From a virus: DNA of 24,148 nt. Below the pieces are notes generated by a model. The model did not search any database and was not told the origin of the DNA. It worked only from the letters and a program-made list of their open reading frames with translations. This document shows positions 11,011-17,408 of the stretch, piece by piece; position 1 is the first letter of the stretch; every line of letters starts with the position of its first letter. The stretch spans positions 1 to 24,148 of the IMG/VR virus record IMGVR_UViG_3300009184_000217; one strand, given 5' to 3'. Made by a program: the position numbers and the translations under genes.

Positions 11011-11104
11011 TTGGCGTGGTGTTTATCTCACTTTCCGCCACGCCAACGGCGCGATGATGCGCCCTCGCCCCGACTCACACTCCCCCCTTCGTGTGAGTCG
11101 GGGC
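11011..11104 (+). terminator. Strong terminator region with three hairpins
   Basis: The 9-bp hairpin TTGGCGTGG/CCACGCCAA (11011-11019, 11038-11046) is followed by GGCGC/GCGCC and then by a 14-bp perfect stem, GCCCCGACTCACAC (11067-11080) and GTGTGAGTCGGGGC (11091-11104), with CTTTCTC downstream. This is the best intrinsic terminator on the plus strand before 23.7 kb and separates the 9.4-11.0 kb operon from the next. Confidence 0.8.
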
Positions 11105-11113
11105 TTTCTCGAT

Positions 11114-11166
11114 TTGACTTTTGAGAGGAAGTGTGATTAGAATGAAGCGCCATGTTTGGGAATGGC
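11114..11166 (+). promoter_or_regulatory. Promoter of the long early operon
   Basis: TTGACT at 11114-11119 and TAGAAT at 11138-11143 with an 18-bp spacer containing AAGTGTGAT, so it belongs to the array type. A weaker hairpin GCCAT/ATGGC (11149-11153, 11162-11166) starts at the predicted +1, but the leader then uses a standard AAAGGAGG Shine-Dalgarno before the ATG at 11228. Confidence 0.65.
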
Positions 11167-11228
11167 AACGACGGGATGCCGGTTGGTATCGTGTTTGTTT
11201 GATATGTGGGATGAAAGGAGGCAAGTGA
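11142..11228 (+). CDS. Possible 28-aa zinc-knuckle peptide
   Basis: An ATG at 11142 opens a frame for MKRHVWEWQRRDAGWYRVCL followed by ICGMKGGK, with a CxxC and flanking His/Trp pattern reminiscent of small phage zinc-binding proteins. Its TGA overlaps the next ATG (TGATG), as with many real pairs here. Against it, the ATG lies inside the -10 box of the promoter, upstream of the predicted +1, and no other start is in frame. It may be a remnant or need read-through transcription. Confidence 0.35.
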   Translation: MKRHVWEWQRRDAGWYRVCLICGMKGGK

Positions 11229-11449
11229 TGGCTATCGGAAGTTACAGTCACGAGGATTTACGGGAAGCATGTGACATGCTGGCTGACAAGTTCGGCGCAG
11301 AGGCGGTGATTGCTTTGTGCGATTCCATTGGGCACGGTTCGTGGTGGGTATGTGATGAGTGCAACCATGAGTCGCCCCATTGTGAAGACCCCGAGGGTGA
11401 TAACTCGTGTCTGATTTGTGGGCACGAGACTAGGAAGGTGATTTCATGA
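11228..11449 (+). CDS. Small zinc-ribbon protein, 73 aa
   Basis: AAAGGAGG precedes the ATG. After a helical N-terminus (HEDLREACDMLADKFGAEAV) comes WVCDECNHESPHCEDPEGDN and then SCLICGHETRK: two CxxC pairs forming a likely rubredoxin-like zinc ribbon. Such domains usually mediate nucleic-acid or protein binding. No specific family is claimed. Confidence 0.75.
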   Translation: MAIGSYSHEDLREACDMLADKFGAEAVIALCDSIGHGSWWVCDECNHESPHCEDPEGDNSCLICGHETRKVIS

Positions 11450-11574
11450 TGAGGAAGTGCATTGATTGTAGCGTGTTCATTGACGCTGACATTTGGGCTG
11501 AAGAGTTGGGCATGTGTTTGGATTGTTCGAATGCGTATTGGTCGCATGATGATGAGGAGGTTACTCATGGGTAA
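11446..11574 (+). CDS. Tiny zinc-ribbon protein, 42 aa
   Basis: Product MMRKCIDCSVFIDADIWAEE is followed by LGMCLDCSNAYW and an acidic end. Two CxxC pairs 20 residues apart form a minimal treble-clef or zinc-ribbon. Start overlaps the previous stop (ATGA); ATG 11449 is an equal alternative. End overlaps the next gene by 8 bp. Confidence 0.65.
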   Translation: MMRKCIDCSVFIDADIWAEELGMCLDCSNAYWSHDDEEVTHG

Positions 11575-11740
11575 GTATGTGGTGAAGTGGCAGGAGGTGC
11601 TGGACTACGAGATGATGGTTCAGGCTGTGGATGAGGATGATGCGTGGGATACGGCGTTTGCTAATTCGACGTTTGCAAATGTTGTTTCGAATGAAACATT
11701 TCACGGAGAGATTGAGGAGATTAGTGAGGAATCACCCTGA
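11567..11740 (+). CDS. Acidic hypothetical protein, 57 aa
   Basis: Product MGKYVVKWQEVLDYEMMVQA continues VDEDDAWDTAFANSTFANVV. The layout (short strand, acidic motif, helix) matches the proteins at 9446 and 12464, suggesting a small paralogous family. GAGGAGG precedes the ATG by 7 bp. Function unknown. Confidence 0.65.
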   Translation: MGKYVVKWQEVLDYEMMVQAVDEDDAWDTAFANSTFANVVSNETFHGEIEEISEESP

Positions 11741-12056
11741 CAAGGAGAAGTTCGAGAAGATGATGGCGATGATGCGTGACTACCCGTTGCGTATCACGCT
11801 GGCTGACGGCAAGGTGGTGATGGATAGTATCCCGTCGATGCACGAGGCGTTTGCCCTTCGGCATTTCGATGAGATGTTCATGGCGTTGCATTCTACGCGA
11901 CGGCTTTATGCTACGGTGCCGGACATTGTTGACCACGATATGTCTTACTTTGCTAAGACATATGAGTCGGCGGTTCGTATTGAGTTGCTTGACTATTTGA
12001 GTGACGTTGTGTTAGCGTCATATGACATAACCTACGAGAAAGGCGGTAACGAATAA
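11724..12056 (+). CDS. Hypothetical protein, 110 aa, GTG start
   Basis: The best start is GTG at 11724, following GAGGAG, and overlapping the previous gene by 17 bp; ATG 11759 is an alternative. The product begins with a charged helix (NHPDKEKFEKMMAMMRDYPL) and includes HSTRRLYATVPDIVDHDMSY. Predicted alpha-rich. No family recognised. Confidence 0.62.
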   Translation: MRNHPDKEKFEKMMAMMRDYPLRITLADGKVVMDSIPSMHEAFALRHFDEMFMALHSTRRLYATVPDIVDHDMSYFAKTYESAVRIELLDYLSDVVLASYDITYEKGGNE

Positions 12057-12277
12057 TGCATACTGGACTAGAGCGAGTGAACATACCGGCAACATTTAGT
12101 TTGACGGCTAAGTTTGATGGTCAAATTTTTACAACGAATAAGCACTTGGCTGAGGCGTTGCGTGATTTGGCTGGGCAGATTGAGGATGCACCTCATACGG
12201 CTGGGCTGTTGGGCAACCTTGTGTTTGCTGGTTCACGGGTTGGTTCTTGGGGATTCAAGGATGGTATCCGTGATTAG
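12056..12277 (+). CDS. Hypothetical protein, 73 aa
   Basis: TAATG junction with the preceding gene. Product MHTGLERVNIPATFSLTAKF continues DGQIFTTNKHLAEALRDLAG. The mix of a beta start and a central helix is unremarkable; no motif seen. Confidence 0.66.
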   Translation: MHTGLERVNIPATFSLTAKFDGQIFTTNKHLAEALRDLAGQIEDAPHTAGLLGNLVFAGSRVGSWGFKDGIRD

Positions 12278-12464
12278 TGTATTGAGGATTGGTGACAAAT
12301 GCACGCACTGTGGTGAGCATACGGCTTGGGGTTCGGGTAACTTTGTGAACCGTATTCCTTCTTATGCGGATGCAGACCAAGCAAGTGAGTGGCTTTCTTA
12401 TTGGGATATGTATGACGCGGTTGATGGCTACATGTGCGCGTCTTGTCAAGTGGGTGGTGAGTGA
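12261..12464 (+). CDS. Small zinc-ribbon protein, 67 aa
   Basis: ATG 12261 overlaps the previous gene by 17 bp; GTG 12270 in the same frame is an alternative. The sequence GDKCTHCGEHTAWGSGNF and, 40 residues later, YMCASCQVGGE provide two CxxC pairs of a zinc ribbon. Between them is an acidic helical segment (DADQASEWLSYWDMYDAVDG). Confidence 0.7.
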   Translation: MVSVISVLRIGDKCTHCGEHTAWGSGNFVNRIPSYADADQASEWLSYWDMYDAVDGYMCASCQVGGE

Positions 12465-12643
12465 TGGCTAAGTTCAAGGCTCAGGTTTTGGTGACTTACG
12501 TTATTGAGGCTGAGGATATTAGTGATGCGGTTTTGATTGCTCGGTTCAATACCGAGTTTCCGATTGTTCCCCACAATGATGGGTATTGTTTGTCCGATGA
12601 ATTATTTTCTATTGAAAGGGTGGTGAGTGATGGACTTGCGTGA
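12464..12643 (+). CDS. Hypothetical protein, 59 aa
   Basis: TGATG junction with the previous gene. Product MAKFKAQVLVTYVIEAEDIS then DAVLIARFNTEFPIVPHNDG: a beta strand, an acidic EAED turn and a helix, like the proteins at 9446 and 11567. Probably one of a set of related small acidic proteins. Confidence 0.68.
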   Translation: MAKFKAQVLVTYVIEAEDISDAVLIARFNTEFPIVPHNDGYCLSDELFSIERVVSDGLA

Positions 12644-12818
12644 CGTGGTTGTGAACTGGCACAACGAGGAAGACAACATGGCTGTGACCGTGGCGATTGG
12701 TGGCGTGGCGGAGATGGATGATGATGATTCTATTTTCTTTTACTTCAACGATTGGCATGAGTTTGAGTTGGCGAAAACAAATTATGATAATGATTTCAAG
12801 ATTGTAGGGGAGGCGTAA
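12630..12818 (+). CDS. Acidic hypothetical protein, 62 aa
   Basis: ATG 12630 follows AAAGGGTGGTGAG and overlaps the previous gene by 14 bp; ATG 12678 behind GAGGAAG is an alternative start, giving 46 residues. The conserved-looking core is MAVTVAIGGVAEMDDDDSIF followed by FYFNDWHEFELAK, a beta-rich acidic domain. Confidence 0.62.
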   Translation: MDLRDVVVNWHNEEDNMAVTVAIGGVAEMDDDDSIFFYFNDWHEFELAKTNYDNDFKIVGEA

Positions 12819-12991
12819 TGGGTGAGCGTGGATTTGCAGACAAGATTGAGGGCGTGGTTCTGAGCAGTGACACGCGAGAGCGTGAGACTGCCAACTTGAC
12901 AAAGTATTTCATTCTTGCTACAGTGTTAGGAGTGCTGGCTGTAGGGATGTCAGTGCTTGCAATTATTATTGCCGTTGGCTCGGCAGGATAG
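12818..12991 (+). CDS. Small single-pass membrane protein, 57 aa
   Basis: TAATG junction. A charged N-terminus (MGERGFADKIEGVVLSSDTR) precedes a single hydrophobic segment, FILATVLGVLAVGMSVLAII, from about residue 31, then a short tail. Predicted topology is one transmembrane helix. Early membrane microproteins may act in superinfection exclusion or alter host membrane proteins; nothing in the sequence decides. TTGACA at 12896 and TACAGT at 12919 (17-bp spacer) inside the gene could be an internal promoter. Confidence 0.66.
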   Translation: MGERGFADKIEGVVLSSDTRERETANLTKYFILATVLGVLAVGMSVLAIIIAVGSAG

Positions 12992-13002
12992 GAGGATAAC
13001 CA

Positions 13003-13398
13003 ATGCTTACTATTGAACATGATGTGAACGTTTATGCGCCGAACAATGATGAGGTGAAGTTGATTGCGTATCAGTGGGTTATGTATGACAACGATGTAGA
13101 GAAACTTTCTCTACACCCTGATGCTAAGTGGACGGCTGGTCGTGGTGAGGAAATTGACTCGCAACTTACGTTGACCGTCAAGGATAACCTTCCCGCTATC
13201 CGCTACCTGTTCTCGATTCTGGAAGATGACAAGACTCTTGCTCGGATTCTTGATGAGGATGACGAGTGGGAGTTGGAAGAGTATGATTCGTGGCATGGTG
13301 TGTGGGATGACTTCGCTGGCGAGAACGCACCGGCTGTGATTCGAGAGTGGGCGCTGGCTTTGCCCGAGTATGAGGATGGGATGACAGATGGCGACTGA
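13003..13398 (+). CDS. Acidic hypothetical protein, 131 aa
   Basis: GGAGGATAACC precedes the ATG by a typical distance. Product begins MLTIEHDVNVYAPNNDEVKL and ends in a strongly acidic, Trp-rich region (LDEDDEWELEEYDSWHGVWD). A hairpin with 9-bp arms TGTAGAGAA and TTCTCTACA and loop ACT (13095-13115) is the longest triloop hairpin seen in the window. No family recognised. Confidence 0.7.
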   Translation: MLTIEHDVNVYAPNNDEVKLIAYQWVMYDNDVEKLSLHPDAKWTAGRGEEIDSQLTLTVKDNLPAIRYLFSILEDDKTLARILDEDDEWELEEYDSWHGVWDDFAGENAPAVIREWALALPEYEDGMTDGD

Positions 13399-13582
13399 GT
13401 ATTTTTACTTTGCAAAAGATGGTTCTTATGGTTTGTGGGAAGAGGGTTCTGTCCTTGCCCCGTCAGACTGGCTAACCAAGAAGGACTGGCAGGACATCGA
13501 GGAATGTTCTGACAGCGAGCGCGCCGATTTGGCACGAGCCATTTGTATCAAGCGCGAGAAGGCAATGAAGGGAGTTATCTAA
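13388..13582 (+). CDS. Hypothetical protein, 64 aa
   Basis: Overlaps the previous gene by 11 bp. Product MATEYFYFAKDGSYGLWEEG ends with a helical charged segment (CSDSERADLARAICIKREKA). It may be a small domain with an aromatic sheet and helix. No family recognised. Confidence 0.65.
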   Translation: MATEYFYFAKDGSYGLWEEGSVLAPSDWLTKKDWQDIEECSDSERADLARAICIKREKAMKGVI

Positions 13583-13776
13583 TGGATTACGCAACAGAGG
13601 TTGACATTTCAGTTGACGAGTATTGCAAGAACGTTGACCAATGCAACAACCAATACAAGGGCTATGTGGTCGGGTCTATGACTGATAGCAATACCTATTA
13701 TTCGTGGCAGTGCAGTGTGTGTGACTACGTGAACGAGTATGAAGGCTACGGCTGGGAAGACTTACGCAATGGTTAG
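13582..13776 (+). CDS. Small Cys-containing protein, 64 aa
   Basis: TAATG junction with the previous gene; ATG 13582 is chosen over upstream in-frame codons. Product MDYATEVDISVDEYCKNVDQ contains CNNQYKGYVVGS and WQCSVCDYVNEYEG, giving four Cys with one CxxC, consistent with a zinc-binding or redox site. Overlaps the next gene by 8 bp. Confidence 0.64.
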   Translation: MDYATEVDISVDEYCKNVDQCNNQYKGYVVGSMTDSNTYYSWQCSVCDYVNEYEGYGWEDLRNG

Positions 13777-14281
13777 CGCACGGCTTGACGCCGTGAGCAA
13801 GGCTAAGCAGGCATACATACTGGCTCGGACCACACTGGAGGCGCGACTGCGTGAGCAGATGCGCAAGGAGTTGGCTAACCTACAGACACAGGTAGACATC
13901 GCGGTTCGATACGCGGTCGATGCTGGCGAGTCAAAGGCTTCCATTCTCAGGGCGCTGGGCACCAAGGATTACAACACGCTGAACGCTTCGCTTGAGCGAA
14001 CGCAGGGTGTCGCTGAGATTGTCGGAGCCGACCCGTTGGCTAGTGTTTACTCACTAGACAAGGATGTTCTTGGTGTGCGCTATGTCAATCATGGCACGCA
14101 AGGATACAACGGTGAGGCTACCTTCTCAGTGAAGCGCCTTGATGACGGAAAGATTCTATTGCTATCAGACACACCGTTGTGGAGCGATGACTATACGGTT
14201 CGGAATGATGCGGTGATGGCGCTTGACGGTAAGTCTGATGGTGAATATTATGAGGAGGTTGTCAAGTGGATATTATCCTAG
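13769..14281 (+). CDS. Helix-turn-helix protein with N-terminal coiled coil, 170 aa
   Basis: From ATG 13769 (ATG 13739 is possible but would overlap the neighbour by 38 bp). Residues 1-55 are helical (KAKQAYILARTTLEARLREQ, MRKELANLQTQVDIAVRYAV), followed by DAGESKASILRALGTKDYNT, which reads as a helix-turn-helix of the resolvase type seen in many small actinophage proteins. The C-terminal half is beta-rich (GEATFSVKRLDDGKILLLSD). A DNA-binding regulator is the likeliest role. Confidence 0.68.
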   Translation: MVSARLDAVSKAKQAYILARTTLEARLREQMRKELANLQTQVDIAVRYAVDAGESKASILRALGTKDYNTLNASLERTQGVAEIVGADPLASVYSLDKDVLGVRYVNHGTQGYNGEATFSVKRLDDGKILLLSDTPLWSDDYTVRNDAVMALDGKSDGEYYEEVVKWILS

Positions 14282-14409
14282 GCGTGGGCATCCTACTGTT
14301 AGTCATGTTGGTTCCACTTTTTATCGTTTGCTCTGTTGTTGTTTCAGCAGTTTTATTTTTTCAAAGACTTTCAGATGGGAGCAACAATGACAGTGGAAGA
14401 AACCTATAA
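14266..14409 (+). CDS. Small membrane protein, 47 aa, GTG start
   Basis: GTG 14266 lies 7 bp after GAGGAGG inside the end of the preceding gene. The product is one long hydrophobic segment (GVGILLLVMLVPLFIVCSVV then VVSAVLFF) followed by a polar tail, so a single transmembrane helix. The 16-bp overlap with the upstream gene and 23-bp overlap with the next are typical of this operon. It is easily missed because it starts at GTG. Confidence 0.62.
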   Translation: MDIILGVGILLLVMLVPLFIVCSVVVSAVLFFQRLSDGSNNDSGRNL

Positions 14410-14695
14410 GGCGCTAGACAAGGCTATCGATACTCACATAAAACAAACCGGAGAGGATGGCACGTTTGTTACAGGCTGGGTTCTCAGCGTATCAATTTCA
14501 TCTCCAGGATTTGACAACGAAGGAAGGGATGGGTATGCTACCTATGTATCCGATGGTCTGCCACACCATGTGCAGGTTGGATTGCTTGAGGTGGCTAAGA
14601 GTGAAAGAGATACCGTTGCGCTTATAGGGACGATGGCAAGTTATCTTTCTAGCATGGGCTATGAGGCAAACGAAGAGAACGAGGAGGAAGAATGA
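14387..14695 (+). CDS. Hypothetical protein, 102 aa
   Basis: ATG 14387 follows GGGAG by 5 bp; ATG 14375 is a second option. Product begins MTVEETYKALDKAIDTHIKQ and continues with GWVLSVSISSPGFDNEGRDG and a helix, then ends EENEEEE. The alpha/beta pattern resembles small phage domains that report antigenic or immune proteins, but I do not recognise a family. Confidence 0.68.
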   Translation: MTVEETYKALDKAIDTHIKQTGEDGTFVTGWVLSVSISSPGFDNEGRDGYATYVSDGLPHHVQVGLLEVAKSERDTVALIGTMASYLSSMGYEANEENEEEE

Positions 14696-14847
14696 TGTTA
14701 CTTGAAGAAGATGTGCAAAATGATTTGATGGTTAGGTATCCCGGCTTGTATAAGCGCGAAGGTGAACTGTTCGTTTATCAGAATGGCAGAGACAATCCTA
14801 AGTATCTTGTTGAAGTGACCGTTCACTTTCTCGGTGGCGGTGAGTAG
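14695..14847 (+). CDS. Hypothetical protein, 50 aa
   Basis: Start at ATG 14695 is 7 bp after GAGGAGG; ATG 14692 is possible. Product MLLEEDVQNDLMVRYPGLYK then REGELFVYQNGRDNPKYLVE. Its stop overlaps the helicase GTG (TAGTG), implying coupling. No family recognised. Confidence 0.64.
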   Translation: MLLEEDVQNDLMVRYPGLYKREGELFVYQNGRDNPKYLVEVTVHFLGGGE

Positions 14848-16208
14848 TGGATGCTCTCACCCCGACCGAGGAACAAGAGAACGCCATTCTTCGCATTGCT
14901 AGAGAACCGACTCGGTCTGTTCTTAATGGGTCAACAATGGGGGCAGGCAAGACGCTCAAAGCGGTTGAAGTATGTAGACGCATTTCTGCGGAGACGATAC
15001 TTCTCATTGCACCTCTCGGAACGCGCATTGGCTGGAAGGTCACCTTCCAACGTCAGGGTGTCACGCTCGCGTTTCGCTGGATTAACTCAAGCAAAGAGGG
15101 CAAGAAGGCGCAACAGTATTGGGAGATGCAAGTTCCCGGAATCTACTTTGTAGGTGTTGAATACTTTGTTCGCCTTGGCTGGGATGGAACTAAGCGCACT
15201 AAAGTTTGGGCGCACAAACCTGATTTGATTTTGTTTGACGAATCGCATCGGGCACAGAATCGCAATAGCAAAACATACAAGACACTTAAGCAAGTTAATG
15301 GTTGGTTTAAACTTGCCATGTCTGGCACGCCGACAGGTAATTCTTTTGGTGGCGCTTGGGCTGTAACGAAATGGTTGTGGCCTGATAAGATTCCCAACTC
15401 ATTCCATGAATGGTCTGAGTCTTGGTGTCGTTTTGAGTATGACCACTTCGCTCCCATGAATCGCAAGGTTGTTGGGGAAAAAAATCCCGGACAATTCTTC
15501 AAGTCTCTACCGTGTTACATCAGAATAGATTCTGAACTTGATGTTGAACTTGATGAGCAGATTGTTTATGTTGAACTTTCGGCGGAGCAACGCAAGGCTT
15601 ACACGTCACTTGAGGAAAACATGATGGTTTGGGTTGAGGGTAACCCGCTGGTCGTTGAGTTCCCCATCACGCTGAGGGCTAGGCTACGTCAGGCAACACT
15701 AGGAATGTTTAGTGTTGATGAAGATGGCGCAGTTAATTTTGAGAATGATTGCAAGTCTTCAAAGATTGATGCGATGTTTGATGTGTTAGAAAATGATTTC
15801 GATAATGAACCAGCATTGATTCTCACAGACTCACGGAAGTTCGCGGATGTTCTTGTTGCCCGTCTTGACAACGCGGTCGCATGGCACGGTGAGGTATCGC
15901 AAAAGCAACGTGAGGTTGCTAAGCAAAAGTTTATTGCTGGTGAAGTAAAGTATTTGGTTGCAGTAATCTCTGCGATTGCAGAAGGCGTTGATGGTTTGCA
16001 ACATGCCACGCGCAACATATTGTGGATGTCACGAAGTGACAATCGTATCTTGAATGAGCAGGCTATGGCTCGGATTTACCGACAGGGTCAAGGCAAGCAG
16101 GTTCGTTCTCGTGAGATTGTTGCAGTTGACACATACGACCTTGGCGTGTTATCGTCTCAGATATTGAATGCTATTGAGATGAACAAGGTTCTTAAGGGAA
16201 GGAATTAA
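14847..16208 (+). CDS. SNF2-like DEAD/DEAH-box DNA helicase
   Basis: A 453-residue superfamily 2 helicase, starting at GTG. Motif I is MGAGKT (residues 31-36), motif II is LILFDESH (D131 to H134), motif III is SGTP (159-162). The second RecA-like domain contains AIAEGVDGLQ and, at the end, NEQAMARIYRQGQGKQ, the motif VI typical of SNF2-family enzymes. It would move along or remodel DNA during replication or recombination. Its size is that of phage SNF2 helicases; the key motifs look complete. It is followed after one base by the WhiB-fusion gene. Confidence 0.9.
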   Translation: MDALTPTEEQENAILRIAREPTRSVLNGSTMGAGKTLKAVEVCRRISAETILLIAPLGTRIGWKVTFQRQGVTLAFRWINSSKEGKKAQQYWEMQVPGIYFVGVEYFVRLGWDGTKRTKVWAHKPDLILFDESHRAQNRNSKTYKTLKQVNGWFKLAMSGTPTGNSFGGAWAVTKWLWPDKIPNSFHEWSESWCRFEYDHFAPMNRKVVGEKNPGQFFKSLPCYIRIDSELDVELDEQIVYVELSAEQRKAYTSLEENMMVWVEGNPLVVEFPITLRARLRQATLGMFSVDEDGAVNFENDCKSSKIDAMFDVLENDFDNEPALILTDSRKFADVLVARLDNAVAWHGEVSQKQREVAKQKFIAGEVKYLVAVISAIAEGVDGLQHATRNILWMSRSDNRILNEQAMARIYRQGQGKQVRSREIVAVDTYDLGVLSSQILNAIEMNKVLKGRN

Positions 16209-16209
16209 T

Positions 16210-16992
16210 ATGGAAACATGTTCCACGATTGGATGTCATTCACCCACCAGGGCTAAGGGGTTATGCAAGCGTCACTATGATACGTTCCTGAAGGCACGTA
16301 AGCGTGGCGGTTACTTGAAGCCCGGTGATTTCTGCCGACAGGGTCACAAGATTGAGGGTGACAATGCGCAGTATTATTTGAACCACGGGATTGAACGTGT
16401 TCGTTGCGCGCAATGCAACAAGGTGAAACCTAATGTGAAAATCAAACTTGGTGACGTGTGCATTTATGGGCACAAGATTGAGGGCGAGAATGCTTACTGG
16501 ATTACATCGCCAGAAGGTGCGAAGAGATTGCGTTGCCACCAGTGCACGAAGGAACGGCGCGCTCGATACATTGAAGCGAACAAGGAAACCAAAGAGTTTC
16601 AGGAACGCTTGAAGGCGAATCGTGAAACCTCCAAAGAGCGCAAGCGACAGAAGGCGCAAGCAGATTCTTACGACAAGATTCTGACTGTACAGGCAGGTAA
16701 AACAAATGGCTCGTATGGTGGGCTTAGGTATCTTAATCTCAACAGACGAGCGCAAGTTGCTTGGGAATCTCTTGAGCAAAAGTTTGCTGAGGTTCGTTCT
16801 TTCTGCTACGAAAGTCCAGCAGAATATATTGATTACGATGAAGAGAATCCGCCCTCAAAGGAACACGCATTTAATTTGTGCAATGGTTGCCCGATGCTTG
16901 TAGAGTGTGCTAGATTGGCTAGTGCCTACAAGCCACCGATTGGAGTTTGGGGTGGCGAGGTTTGGGAAGATGGGAAGGTGATGTATAGGTGA
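16210..16992 (+). CDS. WhiB-like protein with N-terminal zinc-finger repeats
   Basis: The C-terminus carries a WhiB signature: C199, C224, C227, C233 (C-X24-C-X2-C-X5-C) and the GVWGG turn at 245-249. WhiB proteins bind a 4Fe-4S cluster and work with the primary sigma factor. Ahead of this lie an N-terminal zinc finger (C4, C9, C19, H22) and two similar repeats, each with a GD-x-C-x2-GHKIEG pattern and a later C-x2-C (C42, H46, C66, C69 and C84, H88, C109, C112), then a basic helical linker. The protein ends soon after GVWGG, without the usual basic C-terminal tail, so the zinc fingers may supply DNA contact. Length 260, much longer than the 80-130 residues usual for the family. Confidence 0.82.
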   Translation: METCSTIGCHSPTRAKGLCKRHYDTFLKARKRGGYLKPGDFCRQGHKIEGDNAQYYLNHGIERVRCAQCNKVKPNVKIKLGDVCIYGHKIEGENAYWITSPEGAKRLRCHQCTKERRARYIEANKETKEFQERLKANRETSKERKRQKAQADSYDKILTVQAGKTNGSYGGLRYLNLNRRAQVAWESLEQKFAEVRSFCYESPAEYIDYDEENPPSKEHAFNLCNGCPMLVECARLASAYKPPIGVWGGEVWEDGKVMYR

Positions 16993-17162
16993 ATGAATAC
17001 TCAAAAGGTTTTGATGTCGGCATAATTGCTGGTAAAAACTTTGAACGTGAACGTATTAAGTTGCGCATTCAACAAGAAATATATGCGTGTAAAAACGAGA
17101 GCGTATGCGATTTGTGCGAAGGCTACAAAGATGCTATTATCTTTATCGGAGAGGAGAACTAA
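16989..17162 (+). CDS. Hypothetical CxxC protein, 57 aa, GTG start
   Basis: GTG 16989 overlaps the previous stop (GTGA). The product VNEYSKGFDVGIIAGKNFER then ERIKLRIQQEIYACKNESVC ends with CDLCEGYKDAIIFIGEEN; a CxxC pair plus one further Cys could bind metal. Similar short proteins occur near replication genes in actinophages. Ends in TAATG junction with the next gene. Confidence 0.65.
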   Translation: MNEYSKGFDVGIIAGKNFERERIKLRIQQEIYACKNESVCDLCEGYKDAIIFIGEEN

Positions 17163-17257
17163 TGAACCCATGGGATTTGGTCGGATGGGAAATGGCAATC
17201 ATAATTGGGTTGTCGTTTATCGGTATTATTATCTCAGGATTTGGGGGTAAGAAATGA
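17162..17257 (+). CDS. Tiny membrane protein, 31 aa
   Basis: ATG 17162 overlaps the preceding TAA. Product MNPWDLVGWEMAIIIGLSFI then GIIISGFGGKK: one transmembrane segment. GGAGAGGAG lies about 4 bp upstream. Size alone makes it uncertain, but the tight junctions on both sides favour translation. Confidence 0.58.
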   Translation: MNPWDLVGWEMAIIIGLSFIGIIISGFGGKK

Positions 17258-17367
17258 ACTGTATCTATAATTCAAACGGTTGCTCGCAAGAGAAACTATG
17301 TCTGGGTTGCTGGTCTGACCATATGACAGAAAAGTTTCCCAACCCAGTTCGAGCGTGGAACGACTAA
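17254..17367 (+). CDS. Tiny Cys-rich protein, 37 aa
   Basis: ATGA junction with the previous gene. Product MNCIYNSNGCSQEKLCLGCW followed by SDHMTEKFPNPVRAWND contains four Cys and one His, suited to a single zinc site. Function unknown. Confidence 0.58.
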   Translation: MNCIYNSNGCSQEKLCLGCWSDHMTEKFPNPVRAWND

Positions 17368-17408
17368 AGAATATGACAGAAACAACTAAAACAAATGGAG
17401 GAAAAAAA

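Larger units (their letters stand above)
5410..13115 (+). other. Dispersed perfect triloop hairpins in early mRNAs
   Basis: At least 19 inverted repeats with perfect arms of 6 bp or more and exactly 3 bases between them were found by eye at 5410, 5508, 5628, 5948, 6010, 6083, 6243, 6282, 6971, 7557, 7894, 8315, 8714, 8787, 8885, 8914, 9865, 10783 and 13095. Further palindromes of 12-16 bp lie at 5541, 7962, 8061, 8628 and 9003. Arms often contain AGTCT/AGACT. They occur inside genes in all codon phases and in spacers. Possible roles are mRNA protection, RNase or protein-binding sites. Confidence 0.7.
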
